Positions 35,747 through 44,864 of a stretch of 64,000 nt of DNA are shown in pieces; positions within the stretch are counted from its first letter, which is position 1; each line of letters starts with the position of its first letter. The stretch comes from Ruminococcus sp. (lineage in GTDB: Bacteria > Bacillota > Clostridia > Oscillospirales > Ruminococcaceae). Position numbers and translations under genes: made by a program. The notes under the pieces were generated by a model. The model ran no database searches and had not been told where the DNA came from. It was given only the letters and a program-made list of their open reading frames with translations. The stretch lies in the NCBI GenBank assembly GCA_017519145.1, contig JAFWTA010000030.1:186001-250000 (forward strand), written 5' to 3'.

Positions 35747-35747
35747 T
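35732..35747. promoter_or_regulatory. Cop-box-like operator (CopY family type)
   Basis: TGACA-AG-TGTCA, with extended form ACTGACAAGTGTCAAT, resembles the CopY/CopR operator core KACANNTGTM. It overlaps the -35 and the start of the spacer of the copA promoter, so a bound repressor would block RNA polymerase. No CopY gene lies in the window. Confidence 0.7.
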
Positions 35748-35761
35748 TAACCTAAGCTAAC

Positions 35762-35787
35762 AAAAGCGGACTATGGCAGTCCGCTTG
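35762..35787 (-). terminator. Terminator after the ArsC/Spx-like gene
   Basis: AAGCGGACT and AGTCCGCTT pair around ATGGC (plus-strand reading), with a short T-stretch on the minus strand. Confidence 0.7.
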
Positions 35788-35792
35788 GTTTC

Positions 35793-36143
35793 TTATTTTA
35801 CAGCTTCCTCATAGTCGCTTTCCTTGAAGCCTACGACCACCTTGGTGCCGTTTATTAGTATCGGACGCTTTACCAGCATACCGTCTGTTGCAAGAAGCCT
35901 GAGCTGCTCCTCCTCGCTCATTTCGGGAAGCTTATTTTTCAGTTCCATGGATTTATAGAGAAGTCCGCTGGTATTAAAAAACTTTTTCAGCGGAAGTCTG
36001 CTCATTCCGTACCATTTCTTCAGTTCCTCATATGTGGGGTTCTGCTCCTTGATATCTCTCATGTCATAGGTAACGCCTTTAGCGTCCAGCCATTTTTTTG
36101 CCTTCTGACAGGTAGTACATTTAGGATAGCATATAAAATTCAT
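35793..36143 (-). CDS. ArsC/Spx-family thioredoxin-fold protein
   Basis: A 116-residue protein of the arsenate reductase/Spx/MgsR fold. The redox motif CTTC (residues 9-12 in YPKCTTCQKAKKWL) fits the group. DIKEQNPTYEELKKW, RLPLKKFFNTSG and LVKRPILIN are family features. True arsenate reductases of this clan usually sit in ars operons; none is here. The intact CXXC and Spx-like length leave open a transcriptional regulator role (as in MgsR) or a reductase role. An upstream TTGCTA-17-TATAAT on the minus strand (near 36285-36257) may be its promoter. Confidence 0.85.
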   Translation of the reverse strand: MNFICYPKCTTCQKAKKWLDAKGVTYDMRDIKEQNPTYEELKKWYGMSRLPLKKFFNTSGLLYKSMELKNKLPEMSEEEQLRLLATDGMLVKRPILINGTKVVVGFKESDYEEAVK

Positions 36144-36312
36144 ATTATTCCTCCGTCCGAAAAAAATTTATCGGAAATGTGTCACATTTCCGGCGTTTGT
36201 GTCGTTTATATATATGGTGAGCGCGAGCGGCATCAAAAACTGTCTGACAAAGATATTATACCACATGATCAACTCAATAGCAAGAGCCTGCAAATAAAAG
36301 ATAAAGGCATAA

Positions 36313-36343
36313 AAAAACAGTCGGCTGTTCGCCGACCGTAATT
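36313..36343 (-). terminator. Terminator after the SleB-like gene
   Basis: On the minus strand GGTCGGC and GCCGACTG form a stem around GAACA, followed by T7. Confidence 0.88.
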
Positions 36344-36345
36344 TC

Positions 36346-37335
36346 TTATTTCACATAGAAGTGATTGTTTGTACCGTCACCCCAGAAACCATTGTAACCC
36401 TGAGTGAAGGATTCAGGCTCTGTAAAGTAAAGTGTAACAGCGTCCTTGACGCTCTGAGTGACATATGAAGAATATGTGCCCAAATTTACATATCCATTTG
36501 CTCCCGAGAACTGATACGGCTGAGTAAGTACGTCGTAAATGGAGTTCGGGAATCTTGGTGAATTTACTCTATTCATAATCACCTCTACAACATATGCCTT
36601 GTCATAAACTCCTATCCAATTGCAGCCTGCTTCGTGTGCAACTGCGTTACAGAGCATTATATACTCCTCATCGGAAATCGGAAGTGACTCACTATCAGTA
36701 ACTACTTCAACCTCTGTTACTACTTCAGGCTCCTCCGTTACTTCGACGTATGTGGTGGTCGGTTCGGGAGCAGCTGTAGTAGGCTCAGCTGTCGTTGTAA
36801 TTTCTGCGGTAGTGGTGGTTGTTGTTGCAGCGGTAGTTGTTATCGTTGTAGTTGTAGCAGGCTTTGAAGCCGTGCTTGTTGCCTTTGGCGCAGTGGCTGT
36901 TACCTTAGCGACCTTTGCCGCTGTGGTTGCCGCCTGTGTAGAAGGCTGTGTTAATGCAGCCGGCGCGTGAGCCGGTGCTGGCACCGATCTTGAAATCTGA
37001 GAAGCTGCTGTAGCGGCCTCGGTACTGTACTGGGAAGATGTGCCTTCCTGTGTGTACATTGAGTATTTGCTTGCAGCCGTAGTATTTTCGGCTGTATAAG
37101 ATTTCTTGGTGGTTGTTCTGTTATATGTAGTTGTTTTCTCGTTCTTAACCGCAAATGTTGTACTTGCAGTTGCTGAAGCGTTAGAGCTGCCGACGACAGG
37201 ATCGTCTGCATTTTCCTCAGTAACGAGATCAGCTGTACTTACGGTCGAAGATGTAAGATATGCAACTCCGAATCCTCCGCCCAGGACTGATGCAACTACT
37301 CCGCATGCTAATGCTGCGGCTCTGAGATTACCCAT
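36346..37335 (-). CDS. Thr-rich secreted cell-wall hydrolase (SleB family)
   Basis: A 329-residue exported protein. The N-terminus has a hydrophobic segment (about residues 5-28, LAAALACGVVASVLGGGFGV-like), a signal peptide or anchor. A low-complexity Thr/Ala/Ser-rich linker follows (about 40-215, with TTTT runs), typical of Ruminococcus surface proteins. The C-terminal domain (about 220-329) is of the SleB/cell-wall hydrolase type: LCNAVAHEAGCNW with the presumed catalytic Glu, YVVEVIMNRVNSPRFPNSIYDVL and QFSG. It probably cleaves peptidoglycan, as a lytic transglycosylase or amidase-like enzyme. The ATG at 37335 follows AAAGGA. It is divergent from the MoxR operon. Confidence 0.88.
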   Translation of the reverse strand: MGNLRAAALACGVVASVLGGGFGVAYLTSSTVSTADLVTEENADDPVVGSSNASATASTTFAVKNEKTTTYNRTTTKKSYTAENTTAASKYSMYTQEGTSSQYSTEAATAASQISRSVPAPAHAPAALTQPSTQAATTAAKVAKVTATAPKATSTASKPATTTTITTTAATTTTTTAEITTTAEPTTAAPEPTTTYVEVTEEPEVVTEVEVVTDSESLPISDEEYIMLCNAVAHEAGCNWIGVYDKAYVVEVIMNRVNSPRFPNSIYDVLTQPYQFSGANGYVNLGTYSSYVTQSVKDAVTLYFTEPESFTQGYNGFWGDGTNNHFYVK

Positions 37336-37386
37336 CAACTCATCCTTTCCTGAAAAATCATTTTCAATTTTTTTCGGGCTGTTGAT

Positions 37387-37415
37387 ATGATAACACATAT
37401 CCTACGAAATATCAA
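37387..37415 (-). promoter_or_regulatory. Promoter of the SleB-like gene
   Basis: On the minus strand TTGATA (37415-37410), a 17-base spacer ending in TGT, TATCAT (37392-37387). Confidence 0.7.
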
Positions 37416-37716
37416 TACTTTCAGGATTTTTTCCATTTTGTGGTTGGTTTTTTCCACAATAAATATATCCTCGAAGTAAATCTGCACATATTAAATTGAT
37501 ATTTTATGGCTTAAATATGAACTCAGGATTAATTAAACATCTTATTTATCGGCTATTTGTTACAAAACAGTAACAAAATACTGCTTTCAAAGGGAATATC
37601 CCCTCATATTCAATCGCCTATTTAACGTCATTTTTTCATTTTTCGACAGCTGAAAAACTGCCGAAAAAGTAACTGAAAAATTACATTGGCATATTGACAA
37701 AATATACAGATAGCTA

Positions 37717-37745
37717 TTGCAAAAAACAGCCTTTAATGATATAAT
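37717..37745 (+). promoter_or_regulatory. Promoter of the MoxR operon
   Basis: TTGCAA at 37717-37722, a 17-base spacer ending in TGA, TATAAT at 37740-37745. Confidence 0.85.
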
Positions 37746-37780
37746 AAATAAGTATAAACATTTTTTACAGGAGAAACGAT

Positions 37781-38734
37781 ATGAACAAGACGTATTATAC
37801 AAACCAGATCAATTCTGTCATTGCCGAGGTCAAGAAAGCTGTCATCGGCAAGGACGCTATCATTATCAAGGCTCTTCTTGCTATGCTGTGTAAAGGTCAT
37901 ATCCTTATCGAGGATATCCCCGGCGTTGGTAAGACCACCCTTGCACTTGCTTTTTCAAAGGCACTCTCACTTGAACACAACCGTATGCAGTTCACTCCCG
38001 ATGTTCTGCCCTCTGATGTAACCGGCTTTTCCGTGTACAACAAGAGCAACGGCAAATTCGAGTTCCGTCCCGGTGTTGCTTTCTGTAACCTGTTCCTCGC
38101 TGACGAGATAAACCGTACCTCCAGCAAGACACAGTCCGCTCTCCTTGAGCTTATGGAAGAAAAAAGCATCACTGTTGACGGAAACACCTACAAGCTCCCC
38201 GAGCCATATACCGTTATCGCTACCCAGAATCCCATCGGCTCGGCAGGTACTCATAATCTCCCCGACTCACAGCTGGACCGTTTCATGATAAAGCTCAGCA
38301 TGGGCTACCCTGATTTTGACGGTGAGGTTTCCATCCTCAAAGCAAAGCACAAGAACAATCCCCTTGAAAATGTGCAGCCTGTTGCCGATGCAACATTTAT
38401 CACCGAGCTTCAGGAGTACATCTCCAACATCTATGTTGACGAAAGGATCTACGAGTACATAGTTTCGCTTTCGGCAGCTACCCGTAACCACCCCATGCTC
38501 AAGCTTGGTGTCAGCCCGAGAGGTACTCTGGCTCTCATGCAGCTTTCAAAGGGTATCGCTGTTGCCATGGGAAGAGATTACGTTATCCCTGAAGATATCT
38601 CATATATCTGCAGTGACGTTTTCGAGCACAGGATAATGCTCAACTCAAAGGCAAAGCTTTCGGAAACAAGCGCTTCCGATATCATAACAGAGATACTGAA
38701 AACAGTTCCCGTTCCGGGGATCAGCGAAAAGTAA
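37781..38734 (+). CDS. MoxR family AAA+ ATPase
   Basis: A 317-residue AAA+ chaperone-like ATPase. Motifs are Walker A EDIPGVGKTT (near residue 45), Walker B FLADEINR, ELMEEKSITVDG and sensor ATQNPIGSAGTHNLPDSQLDRF. MoxR proteins accompany DUF58 and transglutaminase genes, and are thought to help mature or insert protein complexes at the membrane. It heads a four-gene operon and starts after AGGAG. Confidence 0.95.
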   Translation: MNKTYYTNQINSVIAEVKKAVIGKDAIIIKALLAMLCKGHILIEDIPGVGKTTLALAFSKALSLEHNRMQFTPDVLPSDVTGFSVYNKSNGKFEFRPGVAFCNLFLADEINRTSSKTQSALLELMEEKSITVDGNTYKLPEPYTVIATQNPIGSAGTHNLPDSQLDRFMIKLSMGYPDFDGEVSILKAKHKNNPLENVQPVADATFITELQEYISNIYVDERIYEYIVSLSAATRNHPMLKLGVSPRGTLALMQLSKGIAVAMGRDYVIPEDISYICSDVFEHRIMLNSKAKLSETSASDIITEILKTVPVPGISEK

Positions 38735-38743
38735 GGCGAAAAT

Positions 38744-39937
38744 ATGATCCTTACAAAAATACTGTTTATTATACTTATAATAGTATGTATCTGCTTCTAT
38801 GTGCTCTATGTATGGGATTTTGCACTGATACTTCTCATTGTCATTGCTGCTCTGCCTGTTATCATGTTCATAACTACATATATAACAAAGAAGCTCATAA
38901 CCGTGGAATTTGCCGTAAAGGACAAGAATGTTTCCAAGGGCAAGGACTTCCCCGTCCAGCTCGTTGTAACAAACAGAAGCATTTTCCCCATCGGCAAAGC
39001 GGAGGCACATATAGAATATTATAATGTATTCAGCGATCAGATCTCGGCATTCGATCTGTATCTGCCCATACAGCCTAAAAACTCTCAGCGTATAACTTTC
39101 CAGCTCAGCTCAAAGTTCTGCGGAGTAATAAAGATACGCTCAGCCCGTCTGAATATCTACGATCCGCTCAGACTGTTCAGATTCAGGACAGCGAAGAATA
39201 TATGCACAGATATAGCTGTCATGCCGGAAGGTCACGAAATAGGCGGCATAGTCCATTATACCGACCGCGTCAACGAGGAGAGCGACGTTTTCTCCGAGTA
39301 CAAGCCCGGCGATGATCCCTCTGAGGTATTCGACCTGAGAGAATATAATCAGGGAGACAAGCTTAACCGCATACACTGGAAACTGAGCTCGAAAAAGGAC
39401 GATTTCATAGTCAAGGACTACAGCCTTCCCATTGACGTTCCCTGCTCCGTGTTCCTTGATCTGAAGTGCTATGAGAAAAGCGATCTGACACTTCCTGTTT
39501 TCGATACGCTTATCGAGACAATGATCTCCCTCTCTCAGTTCCTTCTTGAAAACGAGAGAGGTCATTCCATTATTTTCTTCAATTCATCGCTGAACAGATT
39601 TGTTGAACACACCGTACTTGACAGCGCAGACCTCAATTCTGTTATAAATGAGATAATCTCATCGGTAAGGGACGATCTCTTCTGTCAGTCGCCTGATGTT
39701 TACTTCGCTGAAAATCCAACGCTTTCTTACGCCTCATTTTCTATCATAACCTCGTCTAAGGACCACAGGGTACTTGAACATATAGACGAGAACATAGAAG
39801 CCGATTTCAAGAACGCGCTTCTGGTCGTAAATTCAGCCGACGATCTCTCCGAAACGCTTGCAGGCTATCAGGCTCTCAGCATCATCCCCGTTGCAGTCGG
39901 TAAGATCTCCGCTTCAATAAAGGACATAGATATATAA
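38744..39937 (+). CDS. DUF58 domain membrane protein
   Basis: A 397-residue protein with two N-terminal membrane helices (about residues 3-50), then a beta-rich and vWA-like region. The DUF58 signature is visible as YKPGDDPSEVFDLREYNQGDKLNRIHWKLSSKKDDFIVKDY, read in pieces. It is expected to act with the upstream MoxR ATPase in a complex of unknown biochemical activity. The stop overlaps the next start (TAATG), so translation is coupled. Confidence 0.92.
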   Translation: MILTKILFIILIIVCICFYVLYVWDFALILLIVIAALPVIMFITTYITKKLITVEFAVKDKNVSKGKDFPVQLVVTNRSIFPIGKAEAHIEYYNVFSDQISAFDLYLPIQPKNSQRITFQLSSKFCGVIKIRSARLNIYDPLRLFRFRTAKNICTDIAVMPEGHEIGGIVHYTDRVNEESDVFSEYKPGDDPSEVFDLREYNQGDKLNRIHWKLSSKKDDFIVKDYSLPIDVPCSVFLDLKCYEKSDLTLPVFDTLIETMISLSQFLLENERGHSIIFFNSSLNRFVEHTVLDSADLNSVINEIISSVRDDLFCQSPDVYFAENPTLSYASFSIITSSKDHRVLEHIDENIEADFKNALLVVNSADDLSETLAGYQALSIIPVAVGKISASIKDIDI

Positions 39938-42630
39938 TGAAAAGAAAGAACATACAAAACAAAAACGGCATTTCTATCAGCGACAGCATAGTAATGTCCG
40001 TAAAAAGGAAGCACGCCAACTACCGCAAGCCTTTTTCCGCTGCGATAGCTATTATAGGCTTCATTTCCATTATAAAGGCATTTCTCGGAATGTTCCATTT
40101 CAATTATGCTGCCGGCACGGTATTTATTGCCGCTGCCGTCATCGGAGCATTATACCTTACGCTTGCAATTGTAGGAAAAAAGGCATTATGGGTCTACGCT
40201 GCTTCAGTCATCGTATTTGTAATCTGTGCGTACAGAAAAGCCGCAAAGATTGCTCTTGGCTTCAAGTTTATATATAATATAGTATATAAAGACGCCTATC
40301 ACTCCGAGATAGAATACTATAAAGGACTAAAGTCGGCTCTGGAAGTCTCCTCGGTCAACACCCTGTTCATCTTCTACATCTGGCTGCTTGCCATTATCGT
40401 ATTCTTCTTCACCATATGCCGTCCCAATCCTGTACTCCCGCTCATGATCACGTTCCCCGTACTTGAGATCGGTATGTACAACGGCATCAGAGTTCCCGTT
40501 TTCTGGGGAATACTGTGTATAGCCTTCTGGCTCGCACTTCTTGCCATGTCTACTATTGACGTGGGAGAATATTCGGGCGGACAGAGCGGCTTTGTCCGAA
40601 AGAACGACCTGTTCTTCCCGAAGCGTCATATGAAGCTGAAGGTCACGGAAAAATGCGGAATGCTTATTATAGCCTCCGTTGTTGGTGTGGCTGCTGTTTC
40701 ATCCTGCTTTCTGAAGCTGACTCACTATAAGCGCAGCGAAAAGCTGGACGACAAGCGCCGGGAGATCACAGAGGCTCTTAACGATTTTTCATTCGATAAT
40801 CTGGCAGAAAGCCTTTCCAATCTCTCAAACGCCATCGGACTTGACTTTGAGTACGAGAATCACAAGCTCGGCACAAACGATCATGTCAGATACAAGAATG
40901 TCACCGATCTTAATGTGACACTGGATCATTCCATAGACGGAGCTCTTTACCTGAAGGATTACGCAGGTGCAGTCTACAAGAACAACGAATGGTTCGGCCT
41001 TTCTTCATCAGCATATAAGGATCCGTGCTTCAAGGATTTTGACTCCTATGACCTTCATCCTCAGGACTATCCTGCTATGTTTACAAAGCTGATCTATCCG
41101 AATGTACAGGAAACAACTGTATGGATCAAGCCCAGTGCAAAAAAGAGCAGGCACCTTTATGCTCCTTACGATACTATAAATGTAGGCTCGCTCTCATATC
41201 AGAAGGATCTCACGCTCTCTGACAGCAAAGCCAAAAAAGGCGAATGTTCATATAAGTTCATCAATGTTGATACAGACTCATTATACAATGAGCTTGTTAA
41301 TATCGAAGCTCAGAACAGTTCAAGACAGTCCAGAGAGGTCTATTCTGTATCTGATGTCAAGATCGCAAATGTGAAGGAAAAGATCAATAAATATTGCAAT
41401 GAGAACGATCTCATCACATATGATGACTACTTCCCTGTTGACTTCAGCATCCCTGCACCTCCCGAGTATCTGCTCTCAAACAGTGAAACGCTGCTTGCTG
41501 AGCTCATGCAGGATAAATACAAGCAGTTCGTTTACGAAAACTACCTGCAGGTCCCCGATACGAAAGCAATGAACGAGGTCAGGGACGCTTACTCTGATAT
41601 CATCTCAATGTATGACGGCTCGGTCAGCAGCGAGTTCGCAACTCTGAAGGCTATCAGGGAACGTATGCTGAGCGAATGCACATATTCACTCTACCCCAGA
41701 AAGACTCCGTCTAACCGCGATTTCGTCAATTACTTCCTGCTTGAAAACAAAAAGGGATATTGTACCCACTATGCTACCTCGGGTGTAATGCTGGCAAGAA
41801 TGGCAGGCATCCCTGCGCGTTATGCTACAGGATATATCGTTGTTGAAAAGGATATAAGCAGCGGACGTTCTAATGCTGACGGTTCAGTTTCGTTAGAAGT
41901 AAAGGATAACAGGAGCCATGCATGGGCTGAGATCTACATTGACAGCATCGGCTGGGTACCGTATGAGTTTACTGCCGGCTATTCAGCTCAGGAAGTAAAC
42001 ACGGAGCCTGTTACAACTGCTGCTACTACCTCTAATGAAAATGTAACAACAACTACCCGTGATATGTCCGAAAGGACCACAGGCTCTGTAAGCAGAGCTG
42101 CCACCACTACAACAAAAACTGCTGTTACAACTAAGGCTTCGACCTCGGTAAATAAGGGCGGCAGCGGCATAGGTTCAGGCAATGGAATACACATTCCAAA
42201 GGCACTGAAAAATATCCTGCTTTTACTGTTCGCACTTATTGTTATAACAGTATTCATTCTTCTGAGAAGGAAATTCATACTCAGCCTGAGAGAAAAGCGC
42301 TTTACAACAGGCAAATCCGAACGAAAGGTAAGGTATATGTACGCATATGCCGAGAAGCTGCTTGAATCTCTTGAAATGAAGAGCGAAAACGGCAACTATA
42401 ACAGCTTCGCAGAAGAAGTTGAAAAGTCATTCGGCGGTATTTACTTCGACGAGGGAGCCTTCAAAAAGCTCACTGATGTTGCTCTGAGAGCAAGCTTCAG
42501 TCAGGAAACACCTACTTCTGATGAGATCAATGAGAGCCGCAGGACTATTGAAGCCATCTCAGATAAGATCTATAAAAAGGCAAGCCGCTTTGATAAGCTG
42601 AGAATGATGTACATTAATGTTCTGAAATAG
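39937..42630 (+). CDS. Transglutaminase-like membrane protein
   Basis: An 897-residue protein: a basic N-terminus, about six membrane helices (residues 25-270), an extracytoplasmic part and a transglutaminase-like domain (about 590-680). The catalytic Cys is C609 in GYCTHYATS and the His is H661 in SHAWAEIY; the acidic residue position reads YEFT (Glu where Asp is common). A Thr-rich linker (about 690-740, with ATTTTKT runs) and a final membrane helix (about 755-775) with a cytoplasmic tail follow. Such TgpA-like proteins may cleave or cross-link peptides at the surface. It overlaps DUF58 by one base. Confidence 0.9.
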   Translation: MKRKNIQNKNGISISDSIVMSVKRKHANYRKPFSAAIAIIGFISIIKAFLGMFHFNYAAGTVFIAAAVIGALYLTLAIVGKKALWVYAASVIVFVICAYRKAAKIALGFKFIYNIVYKDAYHSEIEYYKGLKSALEVSSVNTLFIFYIWLLAIIVFFFTICRPNPVLPLMITFPVLEIGMYNGIRVPVFWGILCIAFWLALLAMSTIDVGEYSGGQSGFVRKNDLFFPKRHMKLKVTEKCGMLIIASVVGVAAVSSCFLKLTHYKRSEKLDDKRREITEALNDFSFDNLAESLSNLSNAIGLDFEYENHKLGTNDHVRYKNVTDLNVTLDHSIDGALYLKDYAGAVYKNNEWFGLSSSAYKDPCFKDFDSYDLHPQDYPAMFTKLIYPNVQETTVWIKPSAKKSRHLYAPYDTINVGSLSYQKDLTLSDSKAKKGECSYKFINVDTDSLYNELVNIEAQNSSRQSREVYSVSDVKIANVKEKINKYCNENDLITYDDYFPVDFSIPAPPEYLLSNSETLLAELMQDKYKQFVYENYLQVPDTKAMNEVRDAYSDIISMYDGSVSSEFATLKAIRERMLSECTYSLYPRKTPSNRDFVNYFLLENKKGYCTHYATSGVMLARMAGIPARYATGYIVVEKDISSGRSNADGSVSLEVKDNRSHAWAEIYIDSIGWVPYEFTAGYSAQEVNTEPVTTAATTSNENVTTTTRDMSERTTGSVSRAATTTTKTAVTTKASTSVNKGGSGIGSGNGIHIPKALKNILLLLFALIVITVFILLRRKFILSLREKRFTTGKSERKVRYMYAYAEKLLESLEMKSENGNYNSFAEEVEKSFGGIYFDEGAFKKLTDVALRASFSQETPTSDEINESRRTIEAISDKIYKKASRFDKLRMMYINVLK

Positions 42631-42640
42631 GGGGATTAAC

Positions 42641-43228
42641 ATGAAAATAGATAATTCGGGATATCTCTTCAAGGCAATACTTCTTACCGCCTGCGGTATA
42701 CTCCTGACTTTCTTTCCCGGAGTTCTGGCATGGGTGTTCTATATAATCGGCGGAATAATAATTATAGGAAGCCTTCTTACAGGCTTAGGCGGAGGTGACG
42801 GAGGCTCTCTGTTCTCCGTTGGCATGGTAGGCGCAGGGATCGGTCTGTTCGTTATGTTCCTGCCAAAGCTCATAAGCGCACACATTGCAGGTATCGCCGG
42901 AGCGGCACTTGTAATAGTCGGAATAGTACAGATCGTGAAGTCCCGCAAAAAAGATCTTTCCAACGGTATGAGGACAATTCAGCTGATATTCGGCATACTG
43001 CTTCTCGTAGCAGGAATATTCTTCATGTTCAATCCATTCCATGCCAGCAAGATCATCCGTATACTCACAGGCGTTGTGCTGCTCCTCTTCGCCGCATTCA
43101 ATTACTATGTCGTCTACGTTATCAATCAGAGAAACGCCGGCAAGATAAGCAGCAACAGCAGCTCCTCCAATGTCATTGACACATCAGGAGTCGAAAAGCC
43201 TGATGAGATAAATAACCGCATAGAATAA
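42641..43228 (+). CDS. DUF308 (HdeD-like) membrane protein
   Basis: A 195-residue membrane protein with about six hydrophobic helices grouped in pairs, with glycine-rich GGIIIIGSLLTGLGGG and VLLLFAAFNYYVVYVI. Family DUF308/HdeD has no established biochemical role; acid-stress association is known for HdeD. The C-terminal 40 residues are Ser/Asn-rich and soluble. It is the last gene of the MoxR operon, followed by a strong terminator. Confidence 0.85.
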   Translation: MKIDNSGYLFKAILLTACGILLTFFPGVLAWVFYIIGGIIIIGSLLTGLGGGDGGSLFSVGMVGAGIGLFVMFLPKLISAHIAGIAGAALVIVGIVQIVKSRKKDLSNGMRTIQLIFGILLLVAGIFFMFNPFHASKIIRILTGVVLLLFAAFNYYVVYVINQRNAGKISSNSSSSNVIDTSGVEKPDEINNRIE

Positions 43229-43232
43229 CTCC

Positions 43233-43264
43233 GATACTGCCGAGCGATCGGCAGTATCTTTTTA
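43233..43264 (+). terminator. Terminator of the MoxR operon
   Basis: GATACTGCCGA and TCGGCAGTATC form an 11-bp stem around GCGA, followed by T5. Confidence 0.93.
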
Positions 43265-43285
43265 TGCCGTAAATCGAACAAGTGT

Positions 43286-43314
43286 TTGACAATTATACAG
43301 ATATGTGATATAAT
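43286..43314 (+). promoter_or_regulatory. Consensus promoter of the TerB-BrxD-helicase operon
   Basis: TTGACA at 43286-43291, a 17-base spacer ending in TGTGA, TATAAT at 43309-43314. It marks these three genes as an independent unit. Confidence 0.92.
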
Positions 43315-43348
43315 ATAAGTTGAACTTTCAGAAAAGGGGGCGTGAAAA

Positions 43349-44860
43349 ATGTCGGATACAAAAGAGATACTTCAGCAGATACTAAATGACGAAAAGCTTC
43401 TTAAAAGCCGCGCATTCCGCGACAGAGTATACACCGATGAACCTATTATCCGAACCGCCTCACAGCTCCCGCGGCCTGAAACTCCTGAAAAGATAAAGGA
43501 GATGAAAGGACTCGCTTTCACTCCCGAAGCATACTGGAAGACCTCCGCGTGGCTTTTCTACACTCAGGGCAGGTTCATGGAGAATTTCGAGGATGTATAT
43601 CCGTATAACGAGGACTTTGTGAAATACTATCCTTCATACCGTGATATGTCCACAGAACAGCTAAGAGGCTATTTTTCGTGGCGCACCAGAGTCCGCAAAG
43701 GAAAAATCGAAAAAGCTCCCACACCGTTTGTGTATGTATATCTGTATGAACTGATAAACTGCATCGGCTATGCCGAACCGACAGAATGCTTTCAGCAGTT
43801 CAGAAGCTTCTGTCAGCAGTACGCTTCCATTGATGACAGTATTGAAAAATACACCGATACATGGCTCAGAGACTTTATCGTATACTACGGTCTTGACTGC
43901 TCTCTTGCCGATGATCTTGAAGATGTAAAATACGATAAACAGCTCCTTACGCTTATACACTGGGATGAGCACAGCAAAGACGAGCTTTTCACAGCTATTG
44001 ATGCACTGTCATCATATCAGCTGAAAAAATCACTGTTCTATGCAGCCTTTCCCGATGATATGAAGGAGATCATCGTCAGGAGCTTCATAAAGCTTTCGGA
44101 GTTTTTCCGCGACAAAAGAAAGAACTCCCTGTGTGACAAGCTTTTCGGTAATATCGTAGAATGCACATATAATATGTTCCCTTCATCAATATTCTACGAC
44201 AGACAGTCACTGAGAGACTGTGAATATGTTCTTAACGAAATACATTCATACTCCTGTAAAAGCGGTAAATGGAAGTGCCGTAAATACTACGGCAACCGAG
44301 GCAGAAACGGTCATCTTGGCGACCTTATAAAGGCTATTGACAGCCTTATGCGCGAGAAAAAAGACTTTAAGCACAAGATAAGCTATACAGGTGTTTCAAA
44401 AACTGCGTTAAAGCTCATACAAGCCGAGATAGACGCTATGTATGAGGAGCAGCGCCGCGCAGAGGCTGCTAAGATCGAGATAGACCTCTCTAAGCTTGCC
44501 GGCATAAGAAAGGCTGCCGACAGCACCCGCGAGAAGCTTCTGGTCGATGATGAGGAACCCGAGATCATTACAGCTCCTCCTGAGCCTGTTATCGTCGATG
44601 AAGAAGTCCCTGATGGGGTTGATGGCAGTCCTCTCGACTGTGACGAAAAGCTTTTCATAAGAGCGCTTCTCTACGGCAGAGATACCAATGCAGCGGCTAA
44701 AAGCTGCGGAAAGATGGTCTCTATCCTTGCAGACAGCATAAATGAAAAGCTCTTTGACTTCTTCGGCGATACTGTCATAGACTTCTCTGCCGACAGTCCG
44801 GAGCTTATTGAAGATTACACCGATGAACTGAGGGAAATGTTTCCCGATAATAAGGAGTAA
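43349..44860 (+). CDS. TerB-N/TerB-C domain protein
   Basis: A 503-residue protein, not a membrane protein. The first 200 residues (FTPEAYWKTSAWLFYTQGRF, then YFSWRTRVRKGKIEKAPTPFVYVYLYELINCIGY) match the TerB-N pattern; the middle is helical. After an acidic Pro-rich hinge (about 405-430, EEPEIITAPPEPVIVDEE) the last 75 residues look like the TerB-C type region. TerB-N/TerB-C proteins are predicted to work with ATPases and SF2 helicases in DNA-processing stress or defence systems. Here those partners follow directly. Starts after GGGGG with ATG 43349; the next gene is four bases downstream. Confidence 0.85.
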   Translation: MSDTKEILQQILNDEKLLKSRAFRDRVYTDEPIIRTASQLPRPETPEKIKEMKGLAFTPEAYWKTSAWLFYTQGRFMENFEDVYPYNEDFVKYYPSYRDMSTEQLRGYFSWRTRVRKGKIEKAPTPFVYVYLYELINCIGYAEPTECFQQFRSFCQQYASIDDSIEKYTDTWLRDFIVYYGLDCSLADDLEDVKYDKQLLTLIHWDEHSKDELFTAIDALSSYQLKKSLFYAAFPDDMKEIIVRSFIKLSEFFRDKRKNSLCDKLFGNIVECTYNMFPSSIFYDRQSLRDCEYVLNEIHSYSCKSGKWKCRKYYGNRGRNGHLGDLIKAIDSLMREKKDFKHKISYTGVSKTALKLIQAEIDAMYEEQRRAEAAKIEIDLSKLAGIRKAADSTREKLLVDDEEPEIITAPPEPVIVDEEVPDGVDGSPLDCDEKLFIRALLYGRDTNAAAKSCGKMVSILADSINEKLFDFFGDTVIDFSADSPELIEDYTDELREMFPDNKE

Positions 44861-44864
44861 AACT

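Larger units (their letters stand above)
37336..37780. other. Divergent intergenic region, about 440 bases
   Basis: It holds the SleB-gene promoter (37387-37415), the MoxR-operon promoter (37717-37745), a TTGTTAC/GTAACAA inverted repeat at 37557-37576 and AT-rich sequence. I see no supported gene. Confidence 0.7.

Noticed and set aside
35793-36143. Naming the ArsC/Spx-like gene as arsenate reductase
   Set aside because: No ars genes nearby, and the CXXC type equally fits Spx/MgsR regulators; function left open.
37557-37576. TTGTTAC/GTAACAA inverted repeat between the SleB-like and MoxR genes
   Set aside because: It lies far from both promoters, in AT-rich sequence, and is not clearly tied to either; noted only.
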